NCBI GenBank assembly: GCA_020216805.1
Contig: JAIWNN010000134.1
Coordinates: 1 to 17,168, forward strand
Length of the DNA: 17,168 nt
Reading direction: 5' to 3'
Origin: Desulfarculus sp.
GTDB taxonomy: Bacteria; Desulfobacterota; Desulfarculia; Desulfarculales; Desulfarculaceae
Made by a program: the position numbers and the translations under genes. Position 1 is the stretch's first letter; every line of letters begins with the position of its first letter. Below the pieces are notes generated by a model. That model saw only the letters and a program-made list of their open reading frames with translations. It was not told the DNA's origin and did not search any database. Below are positions 7,275 to 13,893 of the stretch, in pieces.

Positions 7275-8183
7275 ATGGCCGGCGGAAGGGGCGGGCTCAG
7301 GGTCATCCTCTTCGACGGCGGCCAGGGTCTGTGTCTGTACTTGCGCCTGCCCGACAACCGCCGGCTGCTTTTGGACTGCGCCCCGCGGGCCGGCGCGGCT
7401 CCTTTGGCCTATCTGCGCGAACTTGGAGAGATAACTCCCCTGACTCCTCTGGACCGGCTCTGGCGGCCGGCCGGCGAGCCGCCGGAGGCCCCCACCTGGC
7501 TGGGGGTCTGGAGCCTGTTGCGGGGCCTGGCCCTGCGGCCGGGCGGGTCCTGGGTCTTCTGGCGCTCCCTGCCGGCCGAGGCCCCGGCCTTCGGCCTCAG
7601 CGCCCGGGTCATCCCCCGGGCCGAGCTGGCGGCCCCGCCCCAGGCCGAGCTGTTCGAGCCGGCGGTGCTGGTGCTGGGGCTCACCGCCGCGGAGGTCCTG
7701 GAGCTGGGCGGCGGGCCGGCGGACTGGGTGGCCAACGCCAGCCTGGCCCTGAACTGGCCCCGGCTGCCGGGGAGCGACGGCGACCTCTTGGTGGGCGGCG
7801 ATCTGTCCGAGTCGGCCTGGGAGCGGCTGTTGGGCGATGGCGAGCTGGGCCGGCTCTTGGCCGGGGTGAGCTGCTATTGCGGTCGGGACCAGGAGGAGGG
7901 CCTGGACTGCCTCCTGAGCCGGGGGCTGGTGCTCGCGGTGCTGCCCTGGCTGGTGCTGGGGGCCCTGGCCGGGGGCGAGGCCTTGCGCGGGGCCTGTCCG
8001 GGGCGCCAGGCGCTTTTCACCCCCGAGGTGGGGATGCTCTCCATCGAGGCCGGGAGCAACGGGGTGCTCAAGGTGCGGGGCGGCCCCCGCCTGGGCAATC
8101 CCCTGACCTGGACCGGTCTGGCCCGCCCCCTGGACGATGCCGCCCTGCCCGCCCCGGGGCCCCTGCGCCGGGCCCTGGTCTGA
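7275..8183 (+). CDS. ComEC-type metallo-beta-lactamase-fold protein lacking metal ligands
   Basis: The 302-residue protein follows nrdG by four bases, so it is the fourth gene of the operon. Its outline resembles the ComEC/Rec2-type MBL domain. It opens with VILFDGGQGLCLYLRLP and LLLDC (compare the family's LDVGQGD...ILIDTG), then has VANASLAL (151-158; family NNxSLVL), DLLVGGDLSESAWERLL (170-186; family LLTGD...E..L) and GVSCYCGRD (197-205; family HHG). The HxHxDH metal motif is absent and the family's HHG reads YCG, so zinc or metal-dependent hydrolysis is unlikely. No signal peptide or clear membrane span is evident. The family assignment is from motif order only, and I know no established function. 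Operon position suggests a role in anaerobic nucleotide reduction or radical-enzyme assembly, as inference. Confidence 0.6.
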   Translation: MAGGRGGLRVILFDGGQGLCLYLRLPDNRRLLLDCAPRAGAAPLAYLRELGEITPLTPLDRLWRPAGEPPEAPTWLGVWSLLRGLALRPGGSWVFWRSLPAEAPAFGLSARVIPRAELAAPPQAELFEPAVLVLGLTAAEVLELGGGPADWVANASLALNWPRLPGSDGDLLVGGDLSESAWERLLGDGELGRLLAGVSCYCGRDQEEGLDCLLSRGLVLAVLPWLVLGALAGGEALRGACPGRQALFTPEVGMLSIEAGSNGVLKVRGGPRLGNPLTWTGLARPLDDAALPAPGPLRRALV

Positions 8184-8241
8184 ACCGCGGGGAGCCGCGG
8201 ATGGAAATCGGCGGCCGATGGGGTGTGGATTCGCCGGTTTT

Positions 8242-8269
8242 TGCGGTTTTCGCGCCGCGGTCCTGATAA
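8242..8269 (+). promoter_or_regulatory. Possible promoter of the Tim44-domain gene
   Basis: TTGCGG (8241-8246) and TGATAA (8264-8269) are separated by 17 bases in a locally A+T-richer patch, a plausible sigma-70 type pair. It would start transcription near 8276, upstream of the hairpin at 8298-8325, putting that terminator into the leader of the next gene. Support is only the hexamer match and spacing. Confidence 0.3.
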
Positions 8270-8297
8270 AATTCCCCTCAAGCCGCTGGCCAGACCC

Positions 8298-8325
8298 CCG
8301 CCGGGAGCCTGACGGCGGCTTTTTT
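8298..8325 (+). terminator. Intrinsic terminator at the end of the nrd operon
   Basis: CCGCCG (8298-8303) and CGGCGG (8313-8318) form a 6-bp G+C stem with a 9-base loop, followed by C and six T residues (8320-8325): a canonical Rho-independent terminator. AAGCCGC (8280-8286) could pair alternatively with GCGGCTT (8315-8321). It lies 115-142 bases after the MBL-like gene and only 32 bases before the next start codon. Confidence 0.7.
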
Positions 8326-8356
8326 CGGTTCCAGACACCACCTGAGGGGAGCGGAC

Positions 8357-9376
8357 ATGTCCAGCATGCCACGCGCTAAAAGCATCCTGATCCTGGTCTT
8401 GTTGGCCATCTTCTGCCTTGGGCTCACCGCCGAGGCCTGGGCCCGGGCCGGGGGCGGCAAGAGCATGGGCAGCTCCGGCAGCCGCAATTTCAGCACCAGC
8501 CGGCCCAGCGGCCCCAGCGGCGGCGCCAACACCTATCAGCAGCAGCGGCCGCAGCAGCCCGGCCCCGACCAGTTCCAGCAGCCATCGCCCGGCCTGACCG
8601 GCGGCGGCTTCCTGCGCGGCCTGGCCGGCGGCATGCTGGGCGGCTTCGTGGGCTCGATGCTCTTCCGGGGCCTGGCCGGGGCCAGTCCCACGGGCGAGGG
8701 GACCGAGGGCGGCGGCATGGGTCTGTTGGACTTCGTGCTCATCGGCCTGCTGCTCTATCTGGCCTATCGTTTCTTCATGCGCCGCCGCCAAGCCCAGACC
8801 ATACCGGCCGCCGGGCAGAGCCAGTATCAGGCCGAGCCCTTGGGCGGCCAGACCGGGGCGGGCTATCCCCCGCCGCCCCCGCCGCCTCCGCCGTCCGGGG
8901 CCTGGGGCGGCGCCGATCCGGCGGCCGACCTGGAGCAGGGCCTGGGCCACATCCGGGCCCTCGACCCGGGCTTCGACCCCCGCTCCTTCGTGGAGCAGGC
9001 CGGAGACATCTTCTTCCAAATCCAGGGGGCCTGGACCCGGCGCGACCTGACCAGCGTCGGCCATCTGCTGACCCCCGAGATGCGGGGTCTGCTCCAGACC
9101 GAGGCCGACAAGCTCAAGGCCGCTGGCCAGATCAACCGCCTGGAGAACATCGCGGTGCGCTCCATCGACCTCCATCAGGCCTGGCAGGAGGCGGGCCAGG
9201 ACTACCTGGCCGTGCATCTCTTGGCCAGCCTGCTGGACTACACCGTGGACGAGCGCGAAGGCCAGGTCCTGTCCGGCTCCGACCGCGACCCGGTGAAGTT
9301 CGAGGAGATCTGGACCTTCACCCGCCCGGTGGGACCCGGCCCCTGGCGGTTGTCGGCCATCACCCAGATCAACTAG
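8357..9376 (+). CDS. Tim44-like domain membrane protein
   Basis: The 339-residue protein has a signal sequence (about residues 8-29, ending AWARAGGGKS). A Gly/Ser/Gln/Pro-rich low-complexity stretch follows (30-80), then a glycine-rich hydrophobic segment (82-107) with GG and GxxxG-type spacing, a transmembrane helix LLDFVLIGLLLYLAYRFF (123-140) and an arginine patch MRRRQ. A proline run (171-179) leads to a C-terminal Tim44-like domain (about 190-339). Bacterial proteins of this layout are common in proteobacteria, and their role is not established; an envelope or lipid-associated function is often assumed. GAGGGGA six bases before the ATG supports the start at 8357 over the next ATG (8366). 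It stands alone between a terminator-like hairpin and another terminator downstream. Confidence 0.78.
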   Translation: MSSMPRAKSILILVLLAIFCLGLTAEAWARAGGGKSMGSSGSRNFSTSRPSGPSGGANTYQQQRPQQPGPDQFQQPSPGLTGGGFLRGLAGGMLGGFVGSMLFRGLAGASPTGEGTEGGGMGLLDFVLIGLLLYLAYRFFMRRRQAQTIPAAGQSQYQAEPLGGQTGAGYPPPPPPPPPSGAWGGADPAADLEQGLGHIRALDPGFDPRSFVEQAGDIFFQIQGAWTRRDLTSVGHLLTPEMRGLLQTEADKLKAAGQINRLENIAVRSIDLHQAWQEAGQDYLAVHLLASLLDYTVDEREGQVLSGSDRDPVKFEEIWTFTRPVGPGPWRLSAITQIN

Positions 9377-9381
9377 CCTTG

Positions 9382-9397
9382 GGCCGATCGATCGGCC
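9382..9397. repeat. 16-bp perfect palindrome GGCCGATCGATCGGCC
   Basis: This self-complementary 16-mer lies six bases after the stop codon of the Tim44-domain gene and is followed by more GGCC-type sequence. It may contribute to the 3' end structure, or simply be a protein-binding site. No further copy was seen in the window. Confidence 0.45.
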
Positions 9398-9404
9398 GGC
9401 CACG

Positions 9405-9445
9405 GGCCGGGCGGGGTTGACCTCGTCCGGCCCGGCCTCTTTTTT
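9405..9445 (+). terminator. Intrinsic terminator after the Tim44-domain gene
   Basis: GGCCGGG (9405-9411) pairs with CCCGGCC (9431-9437), with extra pairing possible in the loop (CGG with CCG). A T-rich tail TCTTTTTT (9438-9445) follows, making a good Rho-independent terminator about 30 bases past the stop codon. Confidence 0.65.
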
Positions 9446-9593
9446 CGGTCTCAAGCTCCATCCAGCTTCACCCTCGCGCCCCACTTCGACCGCGAAAACC
9501 AGCCCGTCGGACCCGGAAATTATGCTACAACTCCGGTCATCGTGGTCCGCCGCCCCGCATTTCCCCACCCCGCCCCCCCACTGGAGCGATCCC

Positions 9594-10616
9594 ATGACCC
9601 ACCCCCGCCGCCTCCCCAGCCTCGCCGTCCTGGCCGGCTTGCTGCTGCTCCTGTCCCCGGGATCGGCCCCGGCCGCGCTAGCGACGCCGGCCGCCCCAGC
9701 CGAGGAGGAGATGGGCTTTTTCATCACCCCCCAGGTCAAGCGCTTCCTGCGCAGCCACACCTCCTACCAGTTCGGCGATCCCGAGAATCCCAATCTCAAC
9801 CCCATTAGTCGGCTGGAGTTTCCGCTAAATTCCTGGTGGGCGGGGGTGAACCTGGGCCTCAAGGGGCCCAGCAACTCCCTGGAGCTGGAGCTGTTGGCCG
9901 GCCTGCCCGGTCAGGACGACCTGGGGGCGATGCGCGACTCGGATTGGACCGACCCCAACCGGCCTGGACTGCGCACGATCTATTCCGAGACCACCACCAA
10001 GCTCAAGGAGAGCTTCACCCTGGACGCCAAGGTCACCCACAGCGTGGGCCAAGCCCTGGGCCTGCCTGGCTGGTTGGACCTAAGGCCCCTCATGGGGGTG
10101 CGCTGGCAGCGCTTCGTCTTCACCGGCGGCCCCGGGATGCAGCAGAGCATGGTCTACCAGGGCGGCCAGCCGACCTACGATCAATGGGAATACTTATCCC
10201 TGCCCGAGGACACCTTCTGGTTCCGCCAGGAATACCTGCACGCCTACGTGGGTGCGCAGATCGCGGCCGATCTGGGCCGTCTGGGGCTGGGTCGGCCGGG
10301 CGGAGGCTGGCGGATCGGGGTCCAGGCCGACCTGGCCCAGGTCTGGGGCGAGAACCGCGACCGCCACCTGCTGCGCGGGGAGCGCAAGACCGAGGAGCGC
10401 ACCCAGGGCTACGCCTGGCACGCCGGGCTCTCCCTGCGCGCCCCGCTCTGGGACCGGGGGGCCCTGGTGGCCAGCGGCGACTACCTGATCATCCGCACCA
10501 GCGGCGAACATCGCTGGACCCAGCCCGAGGAGGAGGTGGACGAGACCTGGGACTACGGGGTGGAGGTCTGGTCGCGCCAGATGAGCTGGAGCCTGGCCCT
10601 GGAGATCGAGTTCTAG
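9594..10616 (+). CDS. Omptin-family outer-membrane protease
   Basis: Omptins are ten-stranded outer-membrane beta-barrel proteases that cut exposed peptides, often at basic residues, outside the cell. The 340-residue protein has a signal peptide (LAVLAGLLLLLSPGSAPAALA, split here as residues 10-30) and ends EIEF with a C-terminal aromatic residue as barrel proteins do. Catalytic residues match E. coli OmpT: MRDSDW (113-118) gives Asp115 and Asp117 for OmpT Asp83/Asp85, and DRH (256-258) gives Asp256 and His258 for Asp210/His212. Other matches include PLMGVRWQRFVFTGG (165-179), like OmpT's LGLMAGYQESRYSFTARGG, and a YLHAYVGAQ strand. I chose ATG 9594 because GGAG lies nine bases upstream and a signal peptide follows directly; an upstream in-frame extension has no such support. 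The gene is monocistronic, flanked by terminators and a riboswitch. Confidence 0.82.
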   Translation: MTHPRRLPSLAVLAGLLLLLSPGSAPAALATPAAPAEEEMGFFITPQVKRFLRSHTSYQFGDPENPNLNPISRLEFPLNSWWAGVNLGLKGPSNSLELELLAGLPGQDDLGAMRDSDWTDPNRPGLRTIYSETTTKLKESFTLDAKVTHSVGQALGLPGWLDLRPLMGVRWQRFVFTGGPGMQQSMVYQGGQPTYDQWEYLSLPEDTFWFRQEYLHAYVGAQIAADLGRLGLGRPGGGWRIGVQADLAQVWGENRDRHLLRGERKTEERTQGYAWHAGLSLRAPLWDRGALVASGDYLIIRTSGEHRWTQPEEEVDETWDYGVEVWSRQMSWSLALEIEF

Positions 10617-10652
10617 CCGCCGCCGGGCGGTTGTCGGCCTCCCTAGGGAGGT

Positions 10653-10681
10653 TTGACACGGCCCAAGGGGCATGATAGTTT
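10653..10681 (+). promoter_or_regulatory. Promoter of the corrinoid operon
   Basis: A perfect -35 hexamer TTGACA (10653-10658) is followed 17 bases later by TAGTTT (10676-10681), a modest -10 in an A+T-rich patch. The predicted start near 10688 lies just before the first paired arm of the riboswitch at 10694, which is what one expects. Confidence 0.6.
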
Positions 10682-10693
10682 TGATGGATAGTT

Positions 10694-10860
10694 GCGCGTG
10701 GTGGCCCATTGGGGCCTAATAGGGAAGACGGTGTAACTCCGTCGCGGTCCCGCCGCTGTGACCGGAGACGAAACCCGCGATTCAGCCACTGCTTCGGGGC
10801 AACCGGAGTGGGAAGGCGCGGGGAGTAGGACGACCCGGAAGCCAGAAGACCTGCCCGCGC
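10694..10860 (+). ncRNA. Cobalamin (B12) riboswitch
   Basis: The leader carries the hallmarks of the adenosylcobalamin aptamer in order. GGCCCATTGGGGCC leads into CTAATAGGGAAGACGGTG (10717-10733). The core CCCGCCGCTGTGACCGG and a GCCACTGC...GGAGTGGGAAGGC arm follow, and then the B12 box AGCCAGAAGACCTGCC (10840-10855). The closing helix P1 can be formed by GCGCG (10694-10698) and CGCGC (10856-10860), the same place as in E. coli btuB. Binding of the cofactor is expected to reduce expression of the downstream cbiK-btuCDF-cbiA-cbiC genes through the terminator at 10926-10965. Confidence 0.93.
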
Positions 10861-10925
10861 GGTAAATAGCCCCGTCGAAGCCCGAGGTATGGCGGGCGGG
10901 GACCTGGGTCGAAGAAGCAGGGTGC

Positions 10926-10965
10926 AGACCCCGGGAGCCATCGGGCCCCTGGGGTCTTTGTTTTG
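10926..10965 (+). terminator. Riboswitch expression platform: intrinsic terminator with candidate antiterminator
   Basis: AGACCCC (10926-10932) pairs with GGGGTCT (10951-10957), with inner GGG/CCC pairing, and is followed by the T-rich run TTTGTTTT. It lies between the aptamer and the cbiK start. GGGTC at 10906-10910 can pair with GACCC at 10927-10931, which would open the terminator and so is a candidate antiterminator. This suggests transcriptional rather than translational control by cobalamin. Confidence 0.7.
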
Positions 10966-10988
10966 CCCCGGGGGTCGGGAGGGTTGCC

Positions 10989-11936
10989 ATGTTACTGTCC
11001 CGACTTAACAACCGCCTGGGCCGCGCCTGCGTGCTGGCCCTGGCCCTGGCCGCCCTGGCCGCCCCGGCCCCGGCCGCCGAGACCGCCAAGGCCAAATCCC
11101 CCGTCCCGGCCAAGACGGCGGTGCTGCTGGTCACCTTCGGCAGCAGCCACGCCGGGGCCCTGGACCAGGTCAGGCTCATCGAGCCCGAGGTCAGGGCCGC
11201 CCATCCGGGGGTGGAGGTGGCCTGGGCCTACACCTCGGCCAAGGTCCGCCAGATCATGGCCCAGCGCGGGGAGAAACTCGACTCGCCGCAGGAGGCCCTG
11301 GCCAAGCTCCAGGCCCGGGGCTTCACCAGGATCGTGGTGCAGTCGCTGCACGTGATCCCGGGGGCCGAGTTCCACGACCTGGTCCAGGAGGCGCAAGCCT
11401 TCGCCCACCACGGCAAGGGGACGCGGGTGGTCATCGGCTGGCCGCTGCTGAGCGACACCAACGACCTCCAGGCCCTGGCCCGGATCATGCTGCGGGCCGC
11501 CGCCCCGGGCCGCCAGCCGGACCAGGCCCTGGTCTGGGTGGGCCACGGCACCCACCATCCGGCCGGGGTGGCCTACCCCGCCCTGGCCCACGCCCTGTCC
11601 CAGGTGGACCAGCGGGCCTATCTCGGCACCGTGGAGGGCTATCCCTCCTTTGACGACGTGCTGGGCCAGCTCAAGGCCTCCGGGGTCAAGGCGATCAAGC
11701 TGATGCCGCTGTTGACGGTTCTGGGCGAGCACAGCAAGCAGGACATCGCCGGCGATGACGCCGACTCCTGGAAATCGCGCCTGAGCGCGGCCGGCTTTAC
11801 GGTGACCACCGACCTGACCCCGGTGGCCGGCTACAGCGGCGCCCGCGACCTCTGGCTGGGCCACCTGGCCAAGGCCATGCGGGAATTGCAGGCCGAGAAG
11901 AGCGGCCAGGCCAAGAAGGCCCACGCCACGAAATAA
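10989..11936 (+). CDS. cbiK: Sirohydrochlorin cobaltochelatase CbiK, periplasmic type
   Basis: CbiK inserts cobalt into sirohydrochlorin (factor II), an early step of anaerobic B12 synthesis. The 315-residue protein has an N-terminal signal peptide (about residues 10-30: LGRACVLALALAALAAPAPA), so it should work in the periplasm, as the Desulfovibrio vulgaris CbiKP protein does. The chelatase domain begins AVLLVTFGSSHAGALDQV (44-61). Metal and catalytic positions are visible: His186 in VWVGHGTHHPA, Glu216 in GTVEGYPS and His248 in TVLGEHSKQDIAGDD. The start has a strong GGGAGGG site. It is the first gene after the cobalamin riboswitch and heads an operon with an ABC importer and two cytoplasmic corrin-ring enzymes. 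A periplasmic chelatase before an importer suggests work on tetrapyrrole outside the inner membrane. A role in iron or heme handling, proposed for the Desulfovibrio protein, is possible too. Confidence 0.93.
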   Translation: MLLSRLNNRLGRACVLALALAALAAPAPAAETAKAKSPVPAKTAVLLVTFGSSHAGALDQVRLIEPEVRAAHPGVEVAWAYTSAKVRQIMAQRGEKLDSPQEALAKLQARGFTRIVVQSLHVIPGAEFHDLVQEAQAFAHHGKGTRVVIGWPLLSDTNDLQALARIMLRAAAPGRQPDQALVWVGHGTHHPAGVAYPALAHALSQVDQRAYLGTVEGYPSFDDVLGQLKASGVKAIKLMPLLTVLGEHSKQDIAGDDADSWKSRLSAAGFTVTTDLTPVAGYSGARDLWLGHLAKAMRELQAEKSGQAKKAHATK

Positions 11937-12041
11937 GGCTTCTTTCCGGCCCTCCCTCCGGCATGGGAGGGGGGGCCGGCGACCAGGCAGAGCCAGCCAG
12001 GGGCCGGGGACGAACCCCGCCCCGGCGGAGAAACGCCCATC

Positions 12042-13103
12042 ATGAACCACCATCCCCCCACCGCCGCCCCGGACCCGCCGCCCCGCCGGGGGCTGCGCCA
12101 GGCCCTGATCCTGGGCCTGTTGGCGCTGTTGCTGGCCCTGGTGGTGGTCACCTGCGGCCTGGGCTACATCCGGGTGGCCCCGGACCAGGTGGCCCGGGTG
12201 GTCCTGGCCCATCTCACCGGCGGCGAGGCCCCGGTGGCGCGGCTGGTGGACCAGGTGGTCTGGGAGGTGCGCCTGCCCCGCATCCTCAGCGCGGCGGCGG
12301 TGGGCGCGGCCCTGGCCCTGGCCGGGGTGGTCTTCCAGGGCATCCTGCTCAACCCCCTGGCCGATCCCTTCACCCTGGGGGTCAGCTCCGGGGCGGCCTT
12401 TGGCGCGGCCCTGGCCCTCTGGCTGGGCCTGGCCTTCCTGGGGCCCTACACCGTGGCGCTATTGGCCTTTTTGGGGGCGGTGGCCACCCTGGCGGCGGTG
12501 ATCGCGCTCGCGGCCAAGGACGGCCAGACCTCGCCCACCAGCCTGATCCTGTCGGGCGTGATCGTGGCCGCCATCCTCTCGGCCGGCATCAGCTTCATCA
12601 AGTATCTTTCCGGCGAGCAGGTCTCGGTCATCATCTTCTGGCTGCTGGGCAGCCTGTCCGGCCGCACCTGGCTGGAGGCCGGGCTCACCGGCGGCGCGGT
12701 GATCGTGGGTTTTTTGGTCTTCCTGTTCCACGCCCGCGACCTCAACCTGCTCAGCCTGGGCCCCCGGGCGGCGGCGGCCCTGGGGGTGGAGGTGCGCCGG
12801 GTGCGCCTGATCCTGCTGATCACCGCCAGCCTGGTCAGCGCCGCGGCGGTGGCGGTGGCCGGGATCATCGGCTTCGTGGGCCTGCTCATCCCGCATCTGA
12901 TGCGGATGCTGGTGGGGCCGGACAACCGCCTGCTCCTGCCGGCCGCCGGCCTGGCCGGGGCCATGCTGTTGCTCCTGGCCGACACCCTCACCCGCTGGGC
13001 CCTGCCCCACGAGGTGCCCATCGGGGTGCTCACCGCCCTGATCGGCGGGCCGTTCTTCTGCTATGTCTTCCGGCGCAAGCAACTGGGGGTGGGACGTGGC
13101 TGA
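12042..13103 (+). CDS. btuC: FecCD/BtuC-family ABC importer permease
   Basis: This is the inner-membrane permease of a type II ABC importer for corrinoids, heme or ferric chelates. The 353-residue protein has a short Pro-rich N-terminus, a first hydrophobic helix (LILGLLALLLALVVVTCGLG) and roughly ten membrane spans. The family block EVRLPRILSAAAVGAALALA and GVVFQGILLNPLADPFTLGV is present, followed by SSGAAFGA, and later the coupling-helix region GLLIPHLMRMLVGPDNRLLLP. The family does not by itself separate B12 from siderophore import. The cobalamin riboswitch and the flanking cbi genes argue for a corrinoid or a cobalt-tetrapyrrole substrate, hence the tentative symbol. The gap to cbiK is 105 bases and contains an imperfect G+C-rich hairpin (about 11950-11979). 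Its 3' end overlaps the next start by 8 bases. Confidence 0.85.
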   Translation: MNHHPPTAAPDPPPRRGLRQALILGLLALLLALVVVTCGLGYIRVAPDQVARVVLAHLTGGEAPVARLVDQVVWEVRLPRILSAAAVGAALALAGVVFQGILLNPLADPFTLGVSSGAAFGAALALWLGLAFLGPYTVALLAFLGAVATLAAVIALAAKDGQTSPTSLILSGVIVAAILSAGISFIKYLSGEQVSVIIFWLLGSLSGRTWLEAGLTGGAVIVGFLVFLFHARDLNLLSLGPRAAAALGVEVRRVRLILLITASLVSAAAVAVAGIIGFVGLLIPHLMRMLVGPDNRLLLPAAGLAGAMLLLLADTLTRWALPHEVPIGVLTALIGGPFFCYVFRRKQLGVGRG

Positions 13104-13893
13104 GCCGGTCTTCGCCATCCGGGGCCTGTCCTTCGCCTATGGCGCCCAGCCGGTGCTGCGCGGGCTGGACCTCACCATCATCCCCGGCCGCTTCCACGGC
13201 CTGGTGGGTCCCAACGGCTGCGGCAAGACCACCCTGCTGGACCTGATGACCGGCCTGCTGCGCCCCGCCGCCGGCTCGGTCAGCTTCCAGGGCCGTCCCC
13301 TGGCCGCCTGGCGGGCGGGCGAGCTGGCCCGGAGCCTGAGCCTCACCCCCCAGGAGCCGGGCCTGGGCTTCCCCTACACCGTGCGCGAGACGGTGCTGAT
13401 GGGCCGCCACGCCTTCATCCCCCGCTTCTCCGCCCCCTCCCCCCGCGACGAGGAGCTGGTGGAGGCGGCGCTCACCCGCCTGGACCTGGTTGCCCTGGCC
13501 CACCATCCCGTGACCGAGCTCTCCGGCGGGGAGAAGCAGCGGGTGATCCTGGCCCGGGCCCTGGCCCAGGACGCGCCGGTGATGCTGCTGGACGAGCCCA
13601 CCAACAACCTGGACGTGCGCCACGCCCTGGCCGCCCTGGGCGAGCTGGAGCGCCTGGTGCGCGAGGAGGGCCGCACCGTGGTGGCGGTGCTGCACGACCT
13701 CAACCTGGCCGCCGCCTTCTGCGACCACCTGATCCTGATGGACCAGGGCCGGATCGCGGCCTTTGGCCCCACCCCCGAGGCCCTCTGCGCCGCCAACCTG
13801 GAGGCGGTCTTCGGGGTGCGGGCGGCGGTGCGCTGGGACGAGTTCGCCCAGGGCCGGGTGGTGGTCTTCCAGAAGAACGGAGGCGCGGCGTGA
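13096..13893 (+). CDS. btuD: ABC importer ATP-binding protein (BtuD/FecE type)
   Basis: The 265-residue ATPase powers the importer formed with the preceding permease. It shows Walker A GPNGCGKTT (38-46), the Q-loop in LTPQEPGLGF, the ABC signature LSGGEKQRV, Walker B VMLLDEPT and the H-loop VLHDLNLA, in normal order. I chose GTG 13096 because it follows GGGGGTGGGAC closely and gives the usual N-terminus AEPVFAIRGLSFAYG. An ATG at 13063 would add 11 residues read from inside the btuC 3' end and has no family support. Start and stop overlap both neighbours, so the three transport genes are translationally coupled. Substrate reasoning is as for the permease. Confidence 0.9.
   Translation: MAEPVFAIRGLSFAYGAQPVLRGLDLTIIPGRFHGLVGPNGCGKTTLLDLMTGLLRPAAGSVSFQGRPLAAWRAGELARSLSLTPQEPGLGFPYTVRETVLMGRHAFIPRFSAPSPRDEELVEAALTRLDLVALAHHPVTELSGGEKQRVILARALAQDAPVMLLDEPTNNLDVRHALAALGELERLVREEGRTVVAVLHDLNLAAAFCDHLILMDQGRIAAFGPTPEALCAANLEAVFGVRAAVRWDEFAQGRVVVFQKNGGAA

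Larger units (their letters stand above)
10617..10988. other. Regulatory intergenic region between the omptin and cbiK genes
   Basis: This 372-base gap holds a promoter (10653-10681), a cobalamin riboswitch (10694-10860), a terminator/antiterminator region (10904-10960) and the cbiK ribosome site GGGAGGG (10977-10983, five bases before the ATG). No protein gene is seen. The first 30 bases may hold the 3' end structure of the omptin transcript; CCTCCCTAGGGAGG (10639-10652) is a 14-bp perfect palindrome there. Confidence 0.75.

Noticed and set aside
7874..9760. Minus-strand open frame of 628 codons across three plus-strand genes
   Set aside because: It spans the ends of two genes and their terminators with no motif or ribosome site; high G+C shadow.
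13063..13095. Upstream ATG start for the ABC ATPase
   Set aside because: It lies inside the btuC 3' end without a ribosome site; GTG 13096 gives the family-typical N-terminus.
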